From Aaosphaeria pasadenensis (Eukaryota > Ascomycota > Dothideomycetes > Pleosporales): 64,000 bases of DNA. The translations under genes and the position numbers were made by a program. A model generated the notes under the pieces. The model was not told where the DNA came from. It saw only the letters and a list, made by a program, of their open reading frames with translations, and searched no databases. The stretch spans positions 493,033 through 557,032 of the forward strand of contig JAKLMB010000028.1 in assembly GCA_022813625.1 (NCBI GenBank), given 5' to 3'. Of the stretch, positions 1 through 13,100 are shown piece after piece; the first letter of the stretch is position 1; each line of letters starts with the position of its first letter.

Positions 1-1112
1 ATGGCCGCACTAGATATGATCTTCCACATCTCCTTCTAGAACGGCACAAGCTCATTGTGCAAAGTGAGTAGCAGCATAACTCGTGACATTCATCCGACCA
101 ATCCGAAAGTAGTTTGTATGTTGGGGTAGTCCAGTGGCTTCAATCTGCCCTTCTCCCTGGGGATAGACCGAAATCATTGCTATGGGGCCCCGTTTGGGTG
201 GCTGCAGCTAAGCGTTCACAAGACATTCTAAACCACTTCAAGCATCAAACCAATTTCTAGCCAAGCAGCAATAAGCGTTGCTGGGCATACGAGATCAGCG
301 CTCATACGAGGCCCTCCCTTGTCGACATGCTGGCAGCACGCATAGCCTTGCCAATGAGAGTCCCCATGAGACGCCATGAAGCGTTGATCAGTCGTCATCG
401 ACCTAACCATGGGGCAATACCAACACTCCATTACGAAGCACCAAATCCATGCTTCCTCAACGATACGACGTCTTTTTTTGATTCACGCACGACGGAAATG
501 TTTGTAAAATCTAGCGCCTTCAATAAACAACAGCTTGTTCTCGTGCCAGTTGCCGGGCTTGCCGTTCCGCTGCTGCACAAAAACGCTGGAAAAACCGAGG
601 TACGCTATCTCTGCTAATTCCATATGCCACAATCTCAAGCCACTTTCTTTATCTACAACTGAACTAGGTGAATTTACCACTAGTCCTTGGCTCCAAGCTT
701 GGAAATACGAAGGTGAATCGCCGAAAATATATCCGATAACCCCCGTGGGGAAGGCTGCTTTGCACGGCGAACATGGCGCATGCGTTGCGGGTAACTATGC
801 CGAAGGGCGACAAAGGATGGCGCGGGCGACTCATCTCCTACTCGTACCCTTCATTCCACACCACCTCTTTGAGCAAGCAAGGCGTGGTAATAATGCGTTT
901 TCCACCATGGGTAACTACGTAGGGCCAGAAATGTTTAAGTAACCTGTGGCGAACAGATGGCTTAACGTGACCACTGAGCCCGTTATGAGATTTCTGACCA
1001 CTCCGTGCAGCTTTGAAGATGCCGCTAGGGTTCGTGCAGTTTGAAATTACACATAATGCTTCTAAATGTTTAAATCATTTGATGACCATTTATTGACAAT
1101 CCTTTTGTGCCA
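1..1112. other. Stretch without a recognisable gene at window start
   Basis: Short open frames exist on both strands (the longest, on + at 535-942, would encode 135 residues). None shows a domain, splice-consistent extension or composition that I recognise. The segment lies downstream of the transporter gene ending at 1113 and probably contains its 3' untranslated region plus spacer. A conserved gene entering from the left edge cannot be excluded. Confidence 0.5.
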
Positions 1113-3781
1113 TTATGCTATTATGCTGTTGGCCTCGCTCTGTAGCGACTCCGTAAGCCTCTCAAGCTCTGTCATTCTCAGAGCCTCCTCGACGCTGTGC
1201 ACAAAATGCCGGCGTCCACCGCACATTTCGACTATTCCGCTGGTTTCAAATAACTTATAAACTGGGGATCGCTCGTTCGGTACTCTACAGAAGAACACTT
1301 TGACCCCTCGTGCCACATAACCAGCCACGATTTCTGACAGCACTTGGGCGCCAGCGCCGTCCAACGAGGTGACGCCATGAACGTCGAAGATGATATTCTT
1401 ATTGTGCTCCCTCCGCCTCACTCTTGGCAGAGCAGGATGAGCCGCGTTCGTGCCATGGTCTTCCAGGCGCTTGAGCCGGTTCCGTAGCTCGCCGGTGTTG
1501 CCAAAGTAGAGCGGCTCTGGAATCTTGACTATCATGCAGCCTTCGATGAACTCCAGATTCTCTGGATCTAATTCTGCGTTGGCGAATTTGTCCGTCGTCC
1601 CAGGAACACGGCCAAGAATTTGGATGCGAGGACGAGTCGAGTGTCGAATAAGACGAAGAATTGACAGGCCCATGCCAACTGCAATCCCACGTTTCAGATC
1701 CCAGAAGATGGTGACCAAAAAAATGACAAACATCAGGAACATTTCACTCCAACCCCGGATGTTCCAGAAAAACTTAATGTCGTGTGGTGCCTCCTCGACT
1801 AGGGAGTATGCCACAACAGATACCATGGAGCAAAGGACTCCTTTCGGAAGGTAGTAGAAGAAGGGCAACAGGAAGTAGGTGCACAGAATAGTGATGATTG
1901 AGAGCAAAATTGAACTCATCGGTGTCAGACCGCCGGTCGAAGCATTGACCTTGGAACGCCCATAACCGCCGAATGCTGGAAGGGCCATGAAGAGACCGCC
2001 TGTGATGTTTGCGGTTCCAAGGGCTATGAGCTCGCGATTTGCGCTAATTTGCATCTGTACGCCATCTTGCGCCCTGTCACCGCTTCCAAGTGATTTTGCA
2101 GCAACGGAAGACTCGAAGAATCCAAGAAGTGCTATGATGAGAGCCGTGTTGACTGCATCCGACGCATACTTGAGATGCGAGGCCTCGAATGGGAAATGGA
2201 TCGAGAAGATGCGCCCACTTGAATGGACATTGCCCAGAATGGCAAGACCATGTTGATCCCACTGGAACTTCCAAGCCAGGATAGCCGAAAGAACGACGAC
2301 AACGAATCGGTCGGGTATGTAAGCAACGGCCGGGTAACGAGATTGTAATCGCTTCTTGAGTTCCCTATATGTGGTTAGTCCATTGCATCATCCTGTTGTT
2401 TTCGCTGATGTACCTGAAGAACATGATGATACCGAAAGATCCGAAGGATACTGCAGTGGTGAGGCCGTGGGCATCGCCAACATTGCGGACGAGGAACACT
2501 ATTTTATCAAGACAGCTTCCGTGCGAAACTTCATCCGCAGCTCGTCTTGCTAGCCCCATTTCGGGGATCAATTGATCCACGAAGATGACAATACCAATAG
2601 CGCTGATGAATCCGCGTAAGAAGGGGCGACTAAGGATATTGTCGAGAAAGCCGAGTCGAAATAAGCCAGCAATGAAGATGAATGTGCCTGCCATGCATGT
2701 GACTATTCCAGCGATCTCTGCATTTAGCTGTCCGTCTTGATCGGCCGCTGTACCCCGTTTGATATTTTCCCTGACTACCTCGCCGGTCAAGAGCGATCCA
2801 GGCGCTTCCGGTCCTACAACCATCTGTGGGCACGAACCCAGTATGCCATAAATAAGCGGATTGATTGCGAATGCGTACAGGCCATTAATTGGTGGGACGT
2901 GAGCCAGGTTGGAGGCATATGACAAAGCCATGGGAATATAGAAGGATGCCATGGTAATAGCTGCAATCAAATCGCCTTTGAAGTATCTCCATTTGTACTG
3001 CTGCGCCCAGTTGATCACAGGTATGTAATATGCCAAATACCTAAACAGTCAGCATATCCCAGAGTGGACAATGAATGCCGCATGAGAAAGATTGTACTCA
3101 CATCAACCTGCGATTTTTGATGCCATGGCTCTCGGCGAGATGACGGGTCGTGCTCTTCTGATTGCCGCTGCCACCACCCAGAACGCCGTCTATAAATGTA
3201 TCTCCCAAGAGGGCCTGCGTCGCGTCTGCACTCTCTCCTTCCCCCGGGGACGCGCCAGGATATCGACCACCAAAGCCCAGTTGGTAAGCGGTAGAGGAAG
3301 TGGTGCCATAGCTCCTCGAGGACCACGGTCTTGGTGACATTGTGCCATGATCACAATTTTCACTCCCGCAGCCTGATGCTGCATCCCAATTCTGGTGATT
3401 CAACAATCGAGAGCGAACGGTGGGTTCCAAGTCTAGATCGGCGAGGCCAGCTTGATGCCTTGGGTCGGAAATTTGGTCGTTGGAATGCACGGAAGCATGA
3501 TCGGGGGCAGGCAGTATGCCATCGTTGGAGATTTCGACGTCTGGGTGAGCAAAGCCACCGTCGGCATGGGAATCGCGGTGGTGGTGAGGTGGAGGTTGTG
3601 ACATTGTGTTCTCTGGAGAGATAGACCCTGAAGCCTCAGAAGGAACATGAACGTTCCTCAGCTGGCTTGGGGTGAGTGGTGCATGGGCGTCGTGCCGTAC
3701 ACTGTTGGAGGAGGAGGTGCGGATATGAGGAGGTCGATCGGCTGGGCGCGATGACGTTCCCGAGTCCTTCTTTGGGGGCAT
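1113..3781 (-). CDS. SulP/SLC26-family anion-type transporter with C-terminal STAS domain
   Basis: Three exons on the minus strand, 3781-3102, 3040-2414 and 2364-1113, joined across introns of 61 and 49 nt, give 852 residues. Residues 1-225 are hydrophilic and rich in Ser, Pro and His, so probably a disordered cytosolic tail. The membrane core follows (about 228-640) with family stretches such as MALSYASNLAHVPPINGLY and GSCPQMVVGPE. A STAS domain occupies about 690-835 (FDVHGVTSLDGAGAQVL). The family moves sulfate or other anions. By recall the closest characterised relative is yeast YGR125W (Vsb1), a vacuolar member linked to basic amino acid storage rather than sulfate uptake, so a vacuolar location is an inference. 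The start is the first ATG of a long open exon. It is divergent from LYS1, with 1.5 kb between. Confidence 0.93.
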
Positions 3782-5283
3782 TCTTGCCGCGGTACTGCCT
3801 TGCTATGTGGTGGAATAGCTAGACAGTACATACAACAATGCCTTTTGCAATGATTCTATAGTTGGTATATGTGGTTTTGCGAAGATGCGAGTGCGTGGAC
3901 GTGTATATGTAGCACGTGGGTTTCGGGTTGGACTGTATTAACCGTTGGATTGGAAGAAGTGCAGATGGGATGAGAGCAGGAGGAGAGGAAGAAGAGGAAG
4001 ATCAGGCAGGTTGAAGAAAACAAACATAACGCAGCTGGTTAGACGACTCGTATTCCCAAAAGTAGCTGGGGCGAAGACGGGCGACGTCGCATAACTATCA
4101 GGAAGATTTGGATTAGGTGTTTAGAACTTGAGTGTGTGGGAGTTGGGCGAGTGTAGTGTAGGTACATGAGTAACGTAACTAGCACAACTAACCGCGAAGT
4201 ACCTACTTACCACGGATGCACGCCTACCTAGGCACAGCTACAGTACATACGCAGTACGTAACTATCTACACCTGACTATGCTTTACCCAGTTAGTCGTGT
4301 CTTGTCTTTGTGTCTTTCCCTTTCCACGTGCCAGGCATGCGCCCGTCTCTGAGGTATACCTCTGTATGTAGAGTATGTGCAGTTATTACAGGCTCCTCAC
4401 GAGCTTTGTCAAGCTTGCAATTAATAATCGCCTCGAACAGGAGTGGACCCAGTATCTACACAGTATTCCCATAGCATAGCAGCAGTTCGACCCATTCAAT
4501 ATTGATTGGTCCGTGTTTTTGGTGGTATGGTTGACTCGGAGTATGCATGTAGGTACGTAACTACCAGCTACCTATCCTACGAGTATCTTCTAAGGAACTA
4601 CTCCGTACTTGCTATGTAGACATCATTACCTTGTTGCTACTCGTATCTTACTCCGTACTGTGTGCGCATGTATATACCTAGGTACGTAGATACTGTCAGA
4701 CTGTTAGGTGTGTATCGGATAAGAACCTGGGCGGTGACTCTGACGGTGACGGGCGGTGAAGAAAAACTGCCCGGCAGAAAAAATGGGTCAAAAGCTATCG
4801 TCCGGAGTAATTGCGAGGTATCAACAGATCATCAGGGTAAGGTTAGGTAGACATTACCTGGTATTCCACAATGGTTTTTCATAGATTGATTGATTATTTA
4901 ATTCCGAAGCTAAGTAGCTACGGAATAACTAGATGTCTACCATCGAAATTCTACGTGTGTAGTCAGTAGTTAGTCACATTCTCTCGTAGTTACTATGAGT
5001 ATCATCATCGACAACGGCGGCGATGGCGGAGGTGTTGGCGGTGGTGCTATGTAGAGTCATCAATATCAGCCTTTTTCCACTCAACACCATCCCCTCCCTT
5101 CCTTTACTACTTAACCCTCAATCCCTCAATCCTCAATCCAATTCTCAATCATTCAACATCTCTCATATCACAAATCCTTCTCGCCGTACTTACTTGTTCA
5201 ATTGACCATCTCTTACCGTTCTCCTCCCCCACATCCCCGCAATCGCAGTTGCAACCGTAGTCGCAGTCGCAATCGCAACCGCA
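3782..5283. other. Divergent intergenic region between transporter and LYS1
   Basis: This gap must hold both promoters. It contains several copies of the words CTACTCCGTAC (near 4600 and 4650) and ACCTAGGTAC (near 4675), repeats of TACCTA/GTACGTAA, and a pyrimidine-rich run (5060-5230) just before LYS1, as is usual near fungal transcription starts. No gene is supported. Confidence 0.6.
5238..5283. repeat. Degenerate hexanucleotide repeat in the LYS1 5' leader
   Basis: About seven degenerate copies of a CGCAAT/CGCAAC/CGCAGT-like hexamer run directly up to the LYS1 start codon, with spacing of about six bases. If translated they would be in phase with the ATG, but no upstream in-frame ATG precedes them, so they are read here as leader sequence. 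Confidence 0.7.
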
Positions 5284-6509
5284 ATGGCTCTCCCCACCCT
5301 CCACGCCCGCGCTGAGGCCAAGCTCTACGAGCACCGTTCTTGCCTCACTCCCACAACTGCCAAAGCTCTCATCGATGCAGGATACCCGGTGCTGATCGAG
5401 CGGAGCTCCAAGGATCCAAACTTTTCGCGCATTTTCAACGACAACGAATATGAAGCCGTGGGTGCTACCCTTATCGACGAAGGCTCCTGGGAGACCGCCC
5501 CCACCGACCGCATCATCATCGGCCTCAAGGAATTGCCAGATGGCGATTCACCCCTCAAGCATACATTTATCCACTTCGCACATTGCTACAAGCAGCAAGG
5601 CGGATGGGAGCAGGTCTTGGCTCGATTCCCCCGCGGTGGAGGAACGCTCTACGACCTCGAGTTTCTACAGGATTCTACGGGTAGGAGAGTAGCTGCCTTT
5701 GGCTACCATGCTGGCTTTGCTGGTGCTGCCCTGGCCATCAAGGTGAGTTCTTCCCCTCTAGTCCCCTCTCCTCCGCCGCAAAACCACTGACCCGCTGTGT
5801 GTAGACCTGGGCATGGCAGTTGACCCATCCCAACGGCGAACCTCTCCCTGGCATCGAATCATTCACGGACGGGCGCGGATATTACAACAACGAAGATGAG
5901 TTGATCGCACAGCTTAAGGACGATGTCGCGGCCGGTGAGAAGGTCGCTGGACACAGGCCCACCAGTCTCGTGTTGGGCGCTCTGGGACGCTGCGGTTCTG
6001 GTGCCGTCGACCTGCTTGAGAAGGTTGGCTGTGCAGAGATCAAGAAATGGGATCTCGCCGAGACGTCTGAACGATCAGGTCCCTATGCCGAGATCATCGA
6101 GTCTGACATCTTCGTGAACTGCATCTACCTGTCCAAGCCTATCCCTCCTTTTGTAGACTTGGAGAGCCTCAAGTCGCCGAACCGCAAGCTTAGTGTGGTG
6201 TGCGACGTGAGTTGCGATACCACGAACCCCCACAACCCCATCCCCATCTACAACATCAATACCACTTTCGACAAGCCTACCGTCGAGGTGCCCGTAGAGG
6301 GCAATGGACCTAGACTATCCGTCATTTCCATTGATCACCTTCCCTCAGCCCTTCCCCGAGAATCGTCAGAGGCATTTAGTTCCAATCTCCTTCCCAGCCT
6401 ACTTGCGCTGAAGGACAGACAGAGCACACCTGTCTGGCAGGGTGCCGAGAAGCTCTTCAAGGACAAGGCCGCAACCCTTCCAGGCGGTGTCCCCGCCAAG
6501 GAAGTCTAA
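5284..6509 (+). CDS. LYS1: Saccharopine dehydrogenase (NAD+, L-lysine-forming)
   Basis: Two exons, 5284-5742 and 5805-6509, joined across a 62-nt GTGAGT...TAG intron, give 387 residues, close to the yeast enzyme (373). It catalyses the last step of the fungal alpha-aminoadipate pathway, oxidative cleavage of saccharopine to lysine and 2-oxoglutarate with NAD+. The N-terminal half carries the family stretches HARAEAKLYEHR, LIERSSKDPNF, GLKELP and FAHCYKQQ. The second exon begins TWAWQLTHP and includes VLGALGRCGSGAVDL in the nucleotide-binding region and VVCDVSCDTTNPHNPIP. It ends in KEV, not a canonical peroxisomal tripeptide. The start fits the family N-terminus and is preceded by a pyrimidine-rich leader. 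Confidence 0.97.
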
Positions 6510-7115
6510 TTGCCAACATGCTGCCGTGCTGACCGCAGATGGTGACATGTATTTGACTATCGAGCGCTATCTAGAACTACCTTTGGAAAAGGGAATGCAG
6601 TACTATGATAAATGATATCTAGTGGCGTATGAGCTTCCAAGCTCGTTACTCGCTGCCAACAAAAATTATTTCACACTACCATACGATCCGTTTGGTATAA
6701 GAGGGATGCAAATTCGATAGATAAATCTACATGGGATAGATGCAAATACATCAACCAGTACTTATTGAAAAGATGACCTTGAATGATTTGCCCATATTTT
6801 CTTGAACAGTCCTGTCCAATGGGCAACGTGTTTCGCCGATCGGAGAAGGCTAACCCAGAATTTGACAAGCTCCAATGAAGAAGAGGGTCGTCATGCTTGT
6901 CTACCTCGGAATGCCTTCACTATCCGGCACTAAACAATCATCAATCATACTATAACGACTCCGTATAATAGAATAAATGATCTTGCTCGTCACTTGTTCT
7001 CACATCTTCACTGCACAGAACGAATTTTCAGATCCCATTTACCGCCTTGTTCCTGCATACATTTCCCCTTGTCAGTTTCGTTCATCACCGAACCATCGGT
7101 CCCCTTCACACCACC
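6510..7115. other. Spacer between LYS1 and the GlcG-like gene
   Basis: About 600 bases with 3' sequence of LYS1 and the promoter of the next gene in the same orientation. It contains ACTCCGTATA near 6960. No coding potential is convincing. Confidence 0.5.
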
Positions 7116-7562
7116 ATGTCTATCAAAACCCAGCCTGTATTGACCCTTGAGGGCGCCCGCACAGCGCTGGCCGCCGCAGAAGCTCGCGCAAAGGAGATAA
7201 ATGTCCCAATGAACATTGCTATTGTGGATAATGCCTGCCATCTGATCGCGTTTGCTCGTATGGAGGGTGCCAAAGTCACATCCATTAGCATTGCCATTGA
7301 CAAGGCATTCACCGCGGCAGGCCACCGCGCGCCTACTTCCATCTACAAAGAGAACGTCTGGCCGGGAGGCCCTGCGTTCAGCATCTGGAACAGCAATGGC
7401 GGCCGCTTCACAACAATCGCCGGCGGTGTTCCCATTGTAAAGGATGGCGTTGTCCTTGGTGCAATCGGGTGCAGCACAGGCCTGCCCAGCCAGGACGAGG
7501 ATGTCGCAACACGCGGAGTCGAGGCCGTCCAGAAGTCATTTTCTACCAAAGCGAAGTTATAA
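7116..7562 (+). CDS. GlcG/HbpS-family (DUF336) small protein
   Basis: Single-exon gene of 148 residues. Nearly the whole protein is one GlcG/HbpS-type domain: VLTLEGARTALAAAEARAKE, NIAIVDNACHLIAFARMEG, SISIAIDKAFTAAGHRAPT and GGVPIVKDGVVLGAIGCSTG, ending in a helix VATRGVEAVQKSF. Bacterial members include GlcG of glycolate operons and the haem-binding HbpS; the fungal proteins have no settled function, so none is assigned. The start is the ATG at 7116 (context CCACC before it); an upstream in-frame ATG at 7047 would add 23 residues unlike the family. Confidence 0.9.
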   Translation: MSIKTQPVLTLEGARTALAAAEARAKEINVPMNIAIVDNACHLIAFARMEGAKVTSISIAIDKAFTAAGHRAPTSIYKENVWPGGPAFSIWNSNGGRFTTIAGGVPIVKDGVVLGAIGCSTGLPSQDEDVATRGVEAVQKSFSTKAKL

Positions 7563-8245
7563 AATATCCAGGCTTCGATAAGTCTTGCAATTGATCACGC
7601 AAGGCAAAAGAACAATCGGCATACAATCATCGAACCGAACACCATGGTTGCCTTGTAAACCAAAGGATTTTGATGCGAAGGGCAGCTTAACGAATAATCG
7701 ATGAAATGAAATCTATTGGGAAATTGGAGAGTGGATAAGAAGGTTCAGAAACTCGTTGGTTTTTACTGTCTCCAGATATCATGCTTCTATACAGTACAGC
7801 ACATAACACCACTGTAAACGCCCGTAATTGTATGGAGTAACACTATCTACATATCTATAATTATTGTAAGGGGTGATCCTCCGCAACAGAGGTTGAGCTA
7901 AACGCATACCCGCCTCGTATAGCGCAAATCAAGGCAATCTCCATACCGTGCACATGAAACGTTCGATCGCACAACGTCCAAAACTTGGTCGCATCGTCCA
8001 ATGACATGCTTCGCAGCCAATTATTTTAACTCCATATCCTGATCTCACGCTCAGCCTCGTGGAGCCCATCGCCTCCTGCAACTAAATCGTGGCTCGTGTG
8101 GACGCCTCAGCCTGAAGGAACACCCTTGCATGTTGACGTGTTGAAATCATTTTATGCTCCCTTCAAAGTTGCGCTGATTCCGTGAAAATGCGGCATCCTT
8201 CACTTCCAGTCATTCCTTAAGCCATTAGTTCGCTTTCTTTCCGAT
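7563..8245. other. Spacer upstream of the GH71 gene
   Basis: Contains 3' sequence of the GlcG-like gene and the promoter of the glucanase. No gene, RNA or repeat is evident. Confidence 0.5.
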
Positions 8246-9850
8246 ATGCTTGCTTTCCATATCTTGGCCGCTGGGCTGCTGGCGGCCGTCGCGACTGCTG
8301 CTCCTTACGGTAGGGGAGTGATACCGAAGCAACGAAGTGCAGGCGAGCGTCTAGTTTTTGCACATTTTATGGCGAGTGTTTCCATGTTGTTTGCGAACTA
8401 CAAGCTCATTAGAGATAGATGGGCATAGTTTCCAATCGCCAAAGCGCACTCGATTATGATAACGATATGAAGCTTGCGAAGGCCGCGGGCATCGACGCCT
8501 TTGCACTTAATATCGGCACAGATGATTATACCCAGACCCAGCTAGATCTAGCCTATGAAGCTGCTTTCCGGAATGATATGAAAGTGTTCATTTCCTTTGA
8601 TTTCAATTGGTTCAAGCCTACCAGCTCGGCCAGCGACGTGGGTAATCTGATCAAATCCTATGGCAACAGGCCCGCGCAACTCAAAGTCGACGGCAAGGTT
8701 TTCGTCTCCTCATTCACCGGGGATGGCCTTGACGTTGGTCAGGTCCGTCAAACCGCAGGTGCAGACATTTACTTCGCTCCCAACTTTCATCCTGGACAGA
8801 CGCCAGACGCTGGATCAATAGATGGAGCGCTGAATTGGATCGCCTGGGATAATGACGGCAACAATAAGGCGCCAAAGCCCGATCAAAATGTCACAGTCAG
8901 CCAAGGTGATCACACATATACAGCGTGGCTCGGATCGAAGGATTACATCGCCCCTGTTTCACCGTGGTTCTTCACCCACTACGGCCCTGAGGTGTCCTAC
9001 AGCAAGAACTGGGTAAGTCAATCCTACCGATTCGAGCCATTAATTCAAGCTCATCACGACATATAGGTGTTTCCTGGTGACCTACTTTGGTACAATCGAT
9101 GGAACGAGCTTTTGGAACTGGGTCCGAGATTCGTCGAGATCATCACCTGGAATGATTACGGCGAGAGTCACTACATTGGCCCTTTGTCTAGCAAGCACAC
9201 AGATGATGGGAACAGCAAATGGGTCAATAACATGCCTCACAATGGTTGGCTCGATATGGCGAAACCATTCATCGCTGCGTATAAGGCTGGTGATAAGTCA
9301 GCTAACTCACACATCTTAGAAGATAAGCTTGTATACTGGTATCGACCGACACTGAAGAGCCTCAACTGTGATGCAACCGACACCACGCTGGATGATGCGC
9401 CCAATCCGAACGGCAATTATTTTAAGGGCCGGCCTGACGGTTCAGATACCTTGGAGGATTCCGTATTCATTGTAGCCTTGCTCAAGGAGGCTGCCAGTGT
9501 CTCCACAAGCTCAGGCATCAACAACAAGACATTCGAAGCCCCGGCTGGTGCAAGCGTGTGGAAATTGCCCATGGCAGTTGGCCAACAGAAATTCAGCATT
9601 CAACGAAACGGCAGCACAGTATGCGCCGCAACGAGCCTGAGGGACATCACAGATGTATGCCCTTGTGGATGTACGTACTGTCTTGCGATCCCACGTCCAT
9701 CCAACTTACTCATCCTTCACAGTATACAATTACAATGCCTATGTCGGAACAGTTCCAGCCGGTCAACCAGATGCCCTTGACGCAGATGGTCTTACCGGTC
9801 TAAAAACTGGGCTGAAAGTGACCACTTGCTCTGCTGTATCTTCTCGTTAA
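8246..9850 (+). CDS. Secreted glycoside hydrolase family 71 alpha-1,3-glucanase (mutanase type)
   Basis: Four exons, 8246-8371, 8419-9012, 9067-9670 and 9723-9850, give 483 residues. A signal peptide is visible (MLAFHILAAGLLAAVATAAP). The GH71 domain begins LVFAHFM/MGIVSNR and continues with DAFALNIGTDDYTQ, VFISFDFNWF, KVFVSSFTGDGLD, FFTHYGPEVSYSKNW and ITWNDYGESHYIGP. The family hydrolyses alpha-1,3-glucan of fungal cell walls, so wall remodelling or attack on other fungi is expected. A C-terminal part of about 130 residues after the catalytic domain ends NYNAYVGTVPAG...CSAVSSR. The first intron must use a GC donor to preserve the family motif. It converges with the ABC transporter downstream. 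Confidence 0.94.
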
Positions 9851-10188
9851 ACCCTTTTGGTACATCCGGACAGGAAAGAGGGTTCTACGAAACGAATCAA
9901 AAACATACATTCTATAGTATATTGATAATGTCACATTACATTTTATACGCCATTGAGTGTATATTGGAGCAGTTGGTGATACATGTTCAATGCATACATA
10001 CGGAATCGGGTTGCGCCTTTCACATAAGAAGATGCCATTTCCAGGCACAATGAATGTATTACAAAAGATGCGATCCTATAAAGTCTAGTCTTAAGCGAAT
10101 GAGAAGGGGATGTATATTAAAATAATATGAAATATAAGTAGAGTTGTGTCTACATCTGACACGAAAGGCACAGTAGACAGTTGCTATC
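9851..10188. other. Convergent 3' spacer
   Basis: Tail-to-tail gap of 338 bp between the glucanase and ABC transporter genes. It is AT-rich and presumably holds both polyadenylation regions. Nothing else is seen. Confidence 0.5.
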
Positions 10189-13100
10189 TCAACGGTCCAG
10201 AGCTTGTGCTTGACACTGCCATCAGCTGTTAGCAAAGAACTTGCGAGCGCCAGCCTAATTTTATCACATACCATTTGATAATAGATACCTTTCTTCTTGA
10301 GCAGGGACTGATGATCACCCTTCTCAAGAACTTTTCCGCTCCCTAAAACGAAAATCACATCCGCTTTCTGGATTGTGGCAAGTCGATGTGCAACAGCTAG
10401 AACCGTTCTTCCGCAGCCGCTTGCAGCACGCTCTATTGCAGCTTGTACCAGCTTCTCGCTCTCGCTGTCCAACGAACTCGTGGCCTCGTCAAGAAGAAGC
10501 AACTGCGGTTTCCGTAGTAAAGCTCTTGCGAGCGAAACCCGTTGCTTCTGCCCCCCAGACAAGGACATGCCCTTGGGACCAAGGCGCGTATTGTACCCAT
10601 CAGGTAGCGACGTTATGAATTCGTGTATTTGAGCGTCTGCGCAGGCTTGATAAATTTCTTCATCATTCGCTTCATCCACAGACAAAGCAACGTTGTCTCG
10701 AATAGTCCCTTCGTATAGGGTAGGCTCTTGTGACACAAGACTGATCTGCTTTCTGTATTCTGAAGTCTCAAGGGAAGTTATGTCCTGGTCATTATAGTAG
10801 ATATGACCAGACTGAGCGTCATAAAATCGTTCGAGTAGTGAGATCGTCGTCGACTTGCCACACCCACTAGCAATGGTCAGTACTAGCCTGATATCAAATA
10901 TGAGGTGATTACTTACGAGGCACCAACGAGTGCGGCAAATTGTCCAGGCAATACCTATATAGAATGAGTCAAGCACATCGATAAATGAACAACCAATTTG
11001 ACCGACCTTCAAATTCAAATTAGACAGTACGGGCACCTCCCTCGACTTGTAGGTGAAGGAGACATTGCGAAACTCGACCCCAACGCCGGCTTCTGCTTCT
11101 GCAATTTCGTCATACTTCTTGTCTCCAGCATTGTTGACCACTCGCATGCTCAGTATTCGGTTCGCAGCACCACCTGCTTGTGCCAAATCTATTATTCTTA
11201 GAACTCGATATATGCCGATAATAGGGTTTTACTTACTAGGTGCGAACGAAAACCACATCCCTGCTGCAACAGCGCCCTGGACGATGGCCATATAGATCAC
11301 AAAGAAGTCCACAATGCCATATTCACGCGATGCCAGAAGAGTTCCACCATACCTAAGGCAATTAGCTGATCTGCATATATGCGCAAATCCAGAGCAGTGA
11401 ACATACCAAAATGCCAATGCCATGCATGCCATCTCGATACTGTCGGAGGCTGCAAAGACGATCGTTCCAAACTTAGCCTTGCCAAATGCTTTCTTCACAT
11501 GATCGTCAAGCAACGCTTGGTATTTGTTCCCTATCATGTCTTCCATGATCAGAGAGAGAACAGTTCGAAAGGCCCCTACGGCCTCAGTGGCGAACTGCGA
11601 ACTGTCTTCAAATACAGCTGCGGTCATCTTCTCAAACTTCATTTCGAGGCTGATTCGCAGATAGCCAGCAACTAATATTGGCGGAAGAGCACAGAAAAGC
11701 CCTACCAGCGAGAGTTTCCATCCGTAAACAAATGCAATTATAGTGGATCCGACAAGATTCACAACGGCGATGAATGCCATTGACATCTCGGTACTCATCA
11801 ATTGCTGGATTTGCGTAGCGTCTGCACTCAGACGAGCGGTAAGGGAGCCTGGAGAGTGCCCTTCGGCGTCAAAAAACGGAATTCCCTTTCGCATCATGTT
11901 TTCTAAGTACTCTTGTCGATAATAGCGTGTAATCGCCTGTCATGGTTAGAAGGAGGCGTATGAATGGCCTGAATGGCTTACATTTGCAATAAGCTGCATC
12001 GTCCATCCGAGTGCAAAGTACGCCAAACCGACACCTGCAGCCTCCACACCGAACATACCGGCCCAGAAATTACCTTCCTTGATGAGCTTTTCGTTAGAGC
12101 CAACATAAGTGAAGACTTGTATCACATTGGCGAATATGTAAGCTTGAAGTGGATAGACCGCTGACGTGACGTTAGCATCGATAATCTATATTCCAGGCTT
12201 CGGCGATCCTCACCTCCAGCTCCAAGGATGCCGACAACTGCGATCGTGTAGAGCAAAGTGTGATGTCGTTGTTCTGCTATAAGGCGACCAAAACCACGAA
12301 GCAAGCCCTGGTCTTTATATTCTGGCTCGTCGATCTGAGTATGTATCTCTTCTTCAATTAGAGGCTTAGAAGGGCGACTTTCTGTTGTTTTTATGATATG
12401 AATATCGCCACCATCTTCGGCCTCGACGGCTTCAGTTGCCAGTTCCTGGGCGTGGACCAGGCCGCGATAAATGCCATCTTCGATCGTGAGTAGATCATCG
12501 TGGCTTCCTTGCTCTTCTAATTTGCCTTTTCGCAGGACTATGATATTGTCTGCTCGTTTGATTGTAGAAAGACGGTGAGCAATTACAATGGTTGTGCGGC
12601 CCTTGGAGACACGCTCAAGCGCCTTTTGAACGATGCGCTCGGTTCTGACATCAACAGCACTTGTGGCTTCGTCAAGAATCAGAACCGCCGGTTGTTTGAT
12701 GATGCTTCGTGCAATTGCGATTCGTTGTCGCTGGCCACCAGATAACTTAATGCCGCTTTCACCCACCATAGTGTCGTAGCCTTTTGGTAGCTTCGCGATG
12801 AATTCGTCTGCATATGCTTCTTTGCAAGCCTCTTCTACCAGCTTGAGTTTCTCTTCTCTTGATAAGCTGTGGTATCGGGTGCCACATAGTCCGAAAGAAA
12901 CATTATTAAATATGGTGTCGTTGAAAAGGAACGGTTCCTGTTGTACGAGGCCAATTTGAGACCTCCACCACTTCAGATCAATATCCAAGAGATCCCTTCC
13001 ACCAACTCGGATCATGCCAGTGCAGGTATTGGGGCCCAAAACCTTTTCTTCGCCCTTGCTTTCAACCGCCTGGTCTGACGGATTGGACTTGTTGGATTTC

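Noticed and set aside
535..942. 135-codon frame on the plus strand
   Set aside because: Overlaps other frames on both strands; no domain or splice-consistent extension.
10867..10916. Apparent gap in the second nucleotide-binding domain
   Set aside because: It is a normal GTAAGT...TAG intron splitting the Walker A motif; the joined frame is intact.
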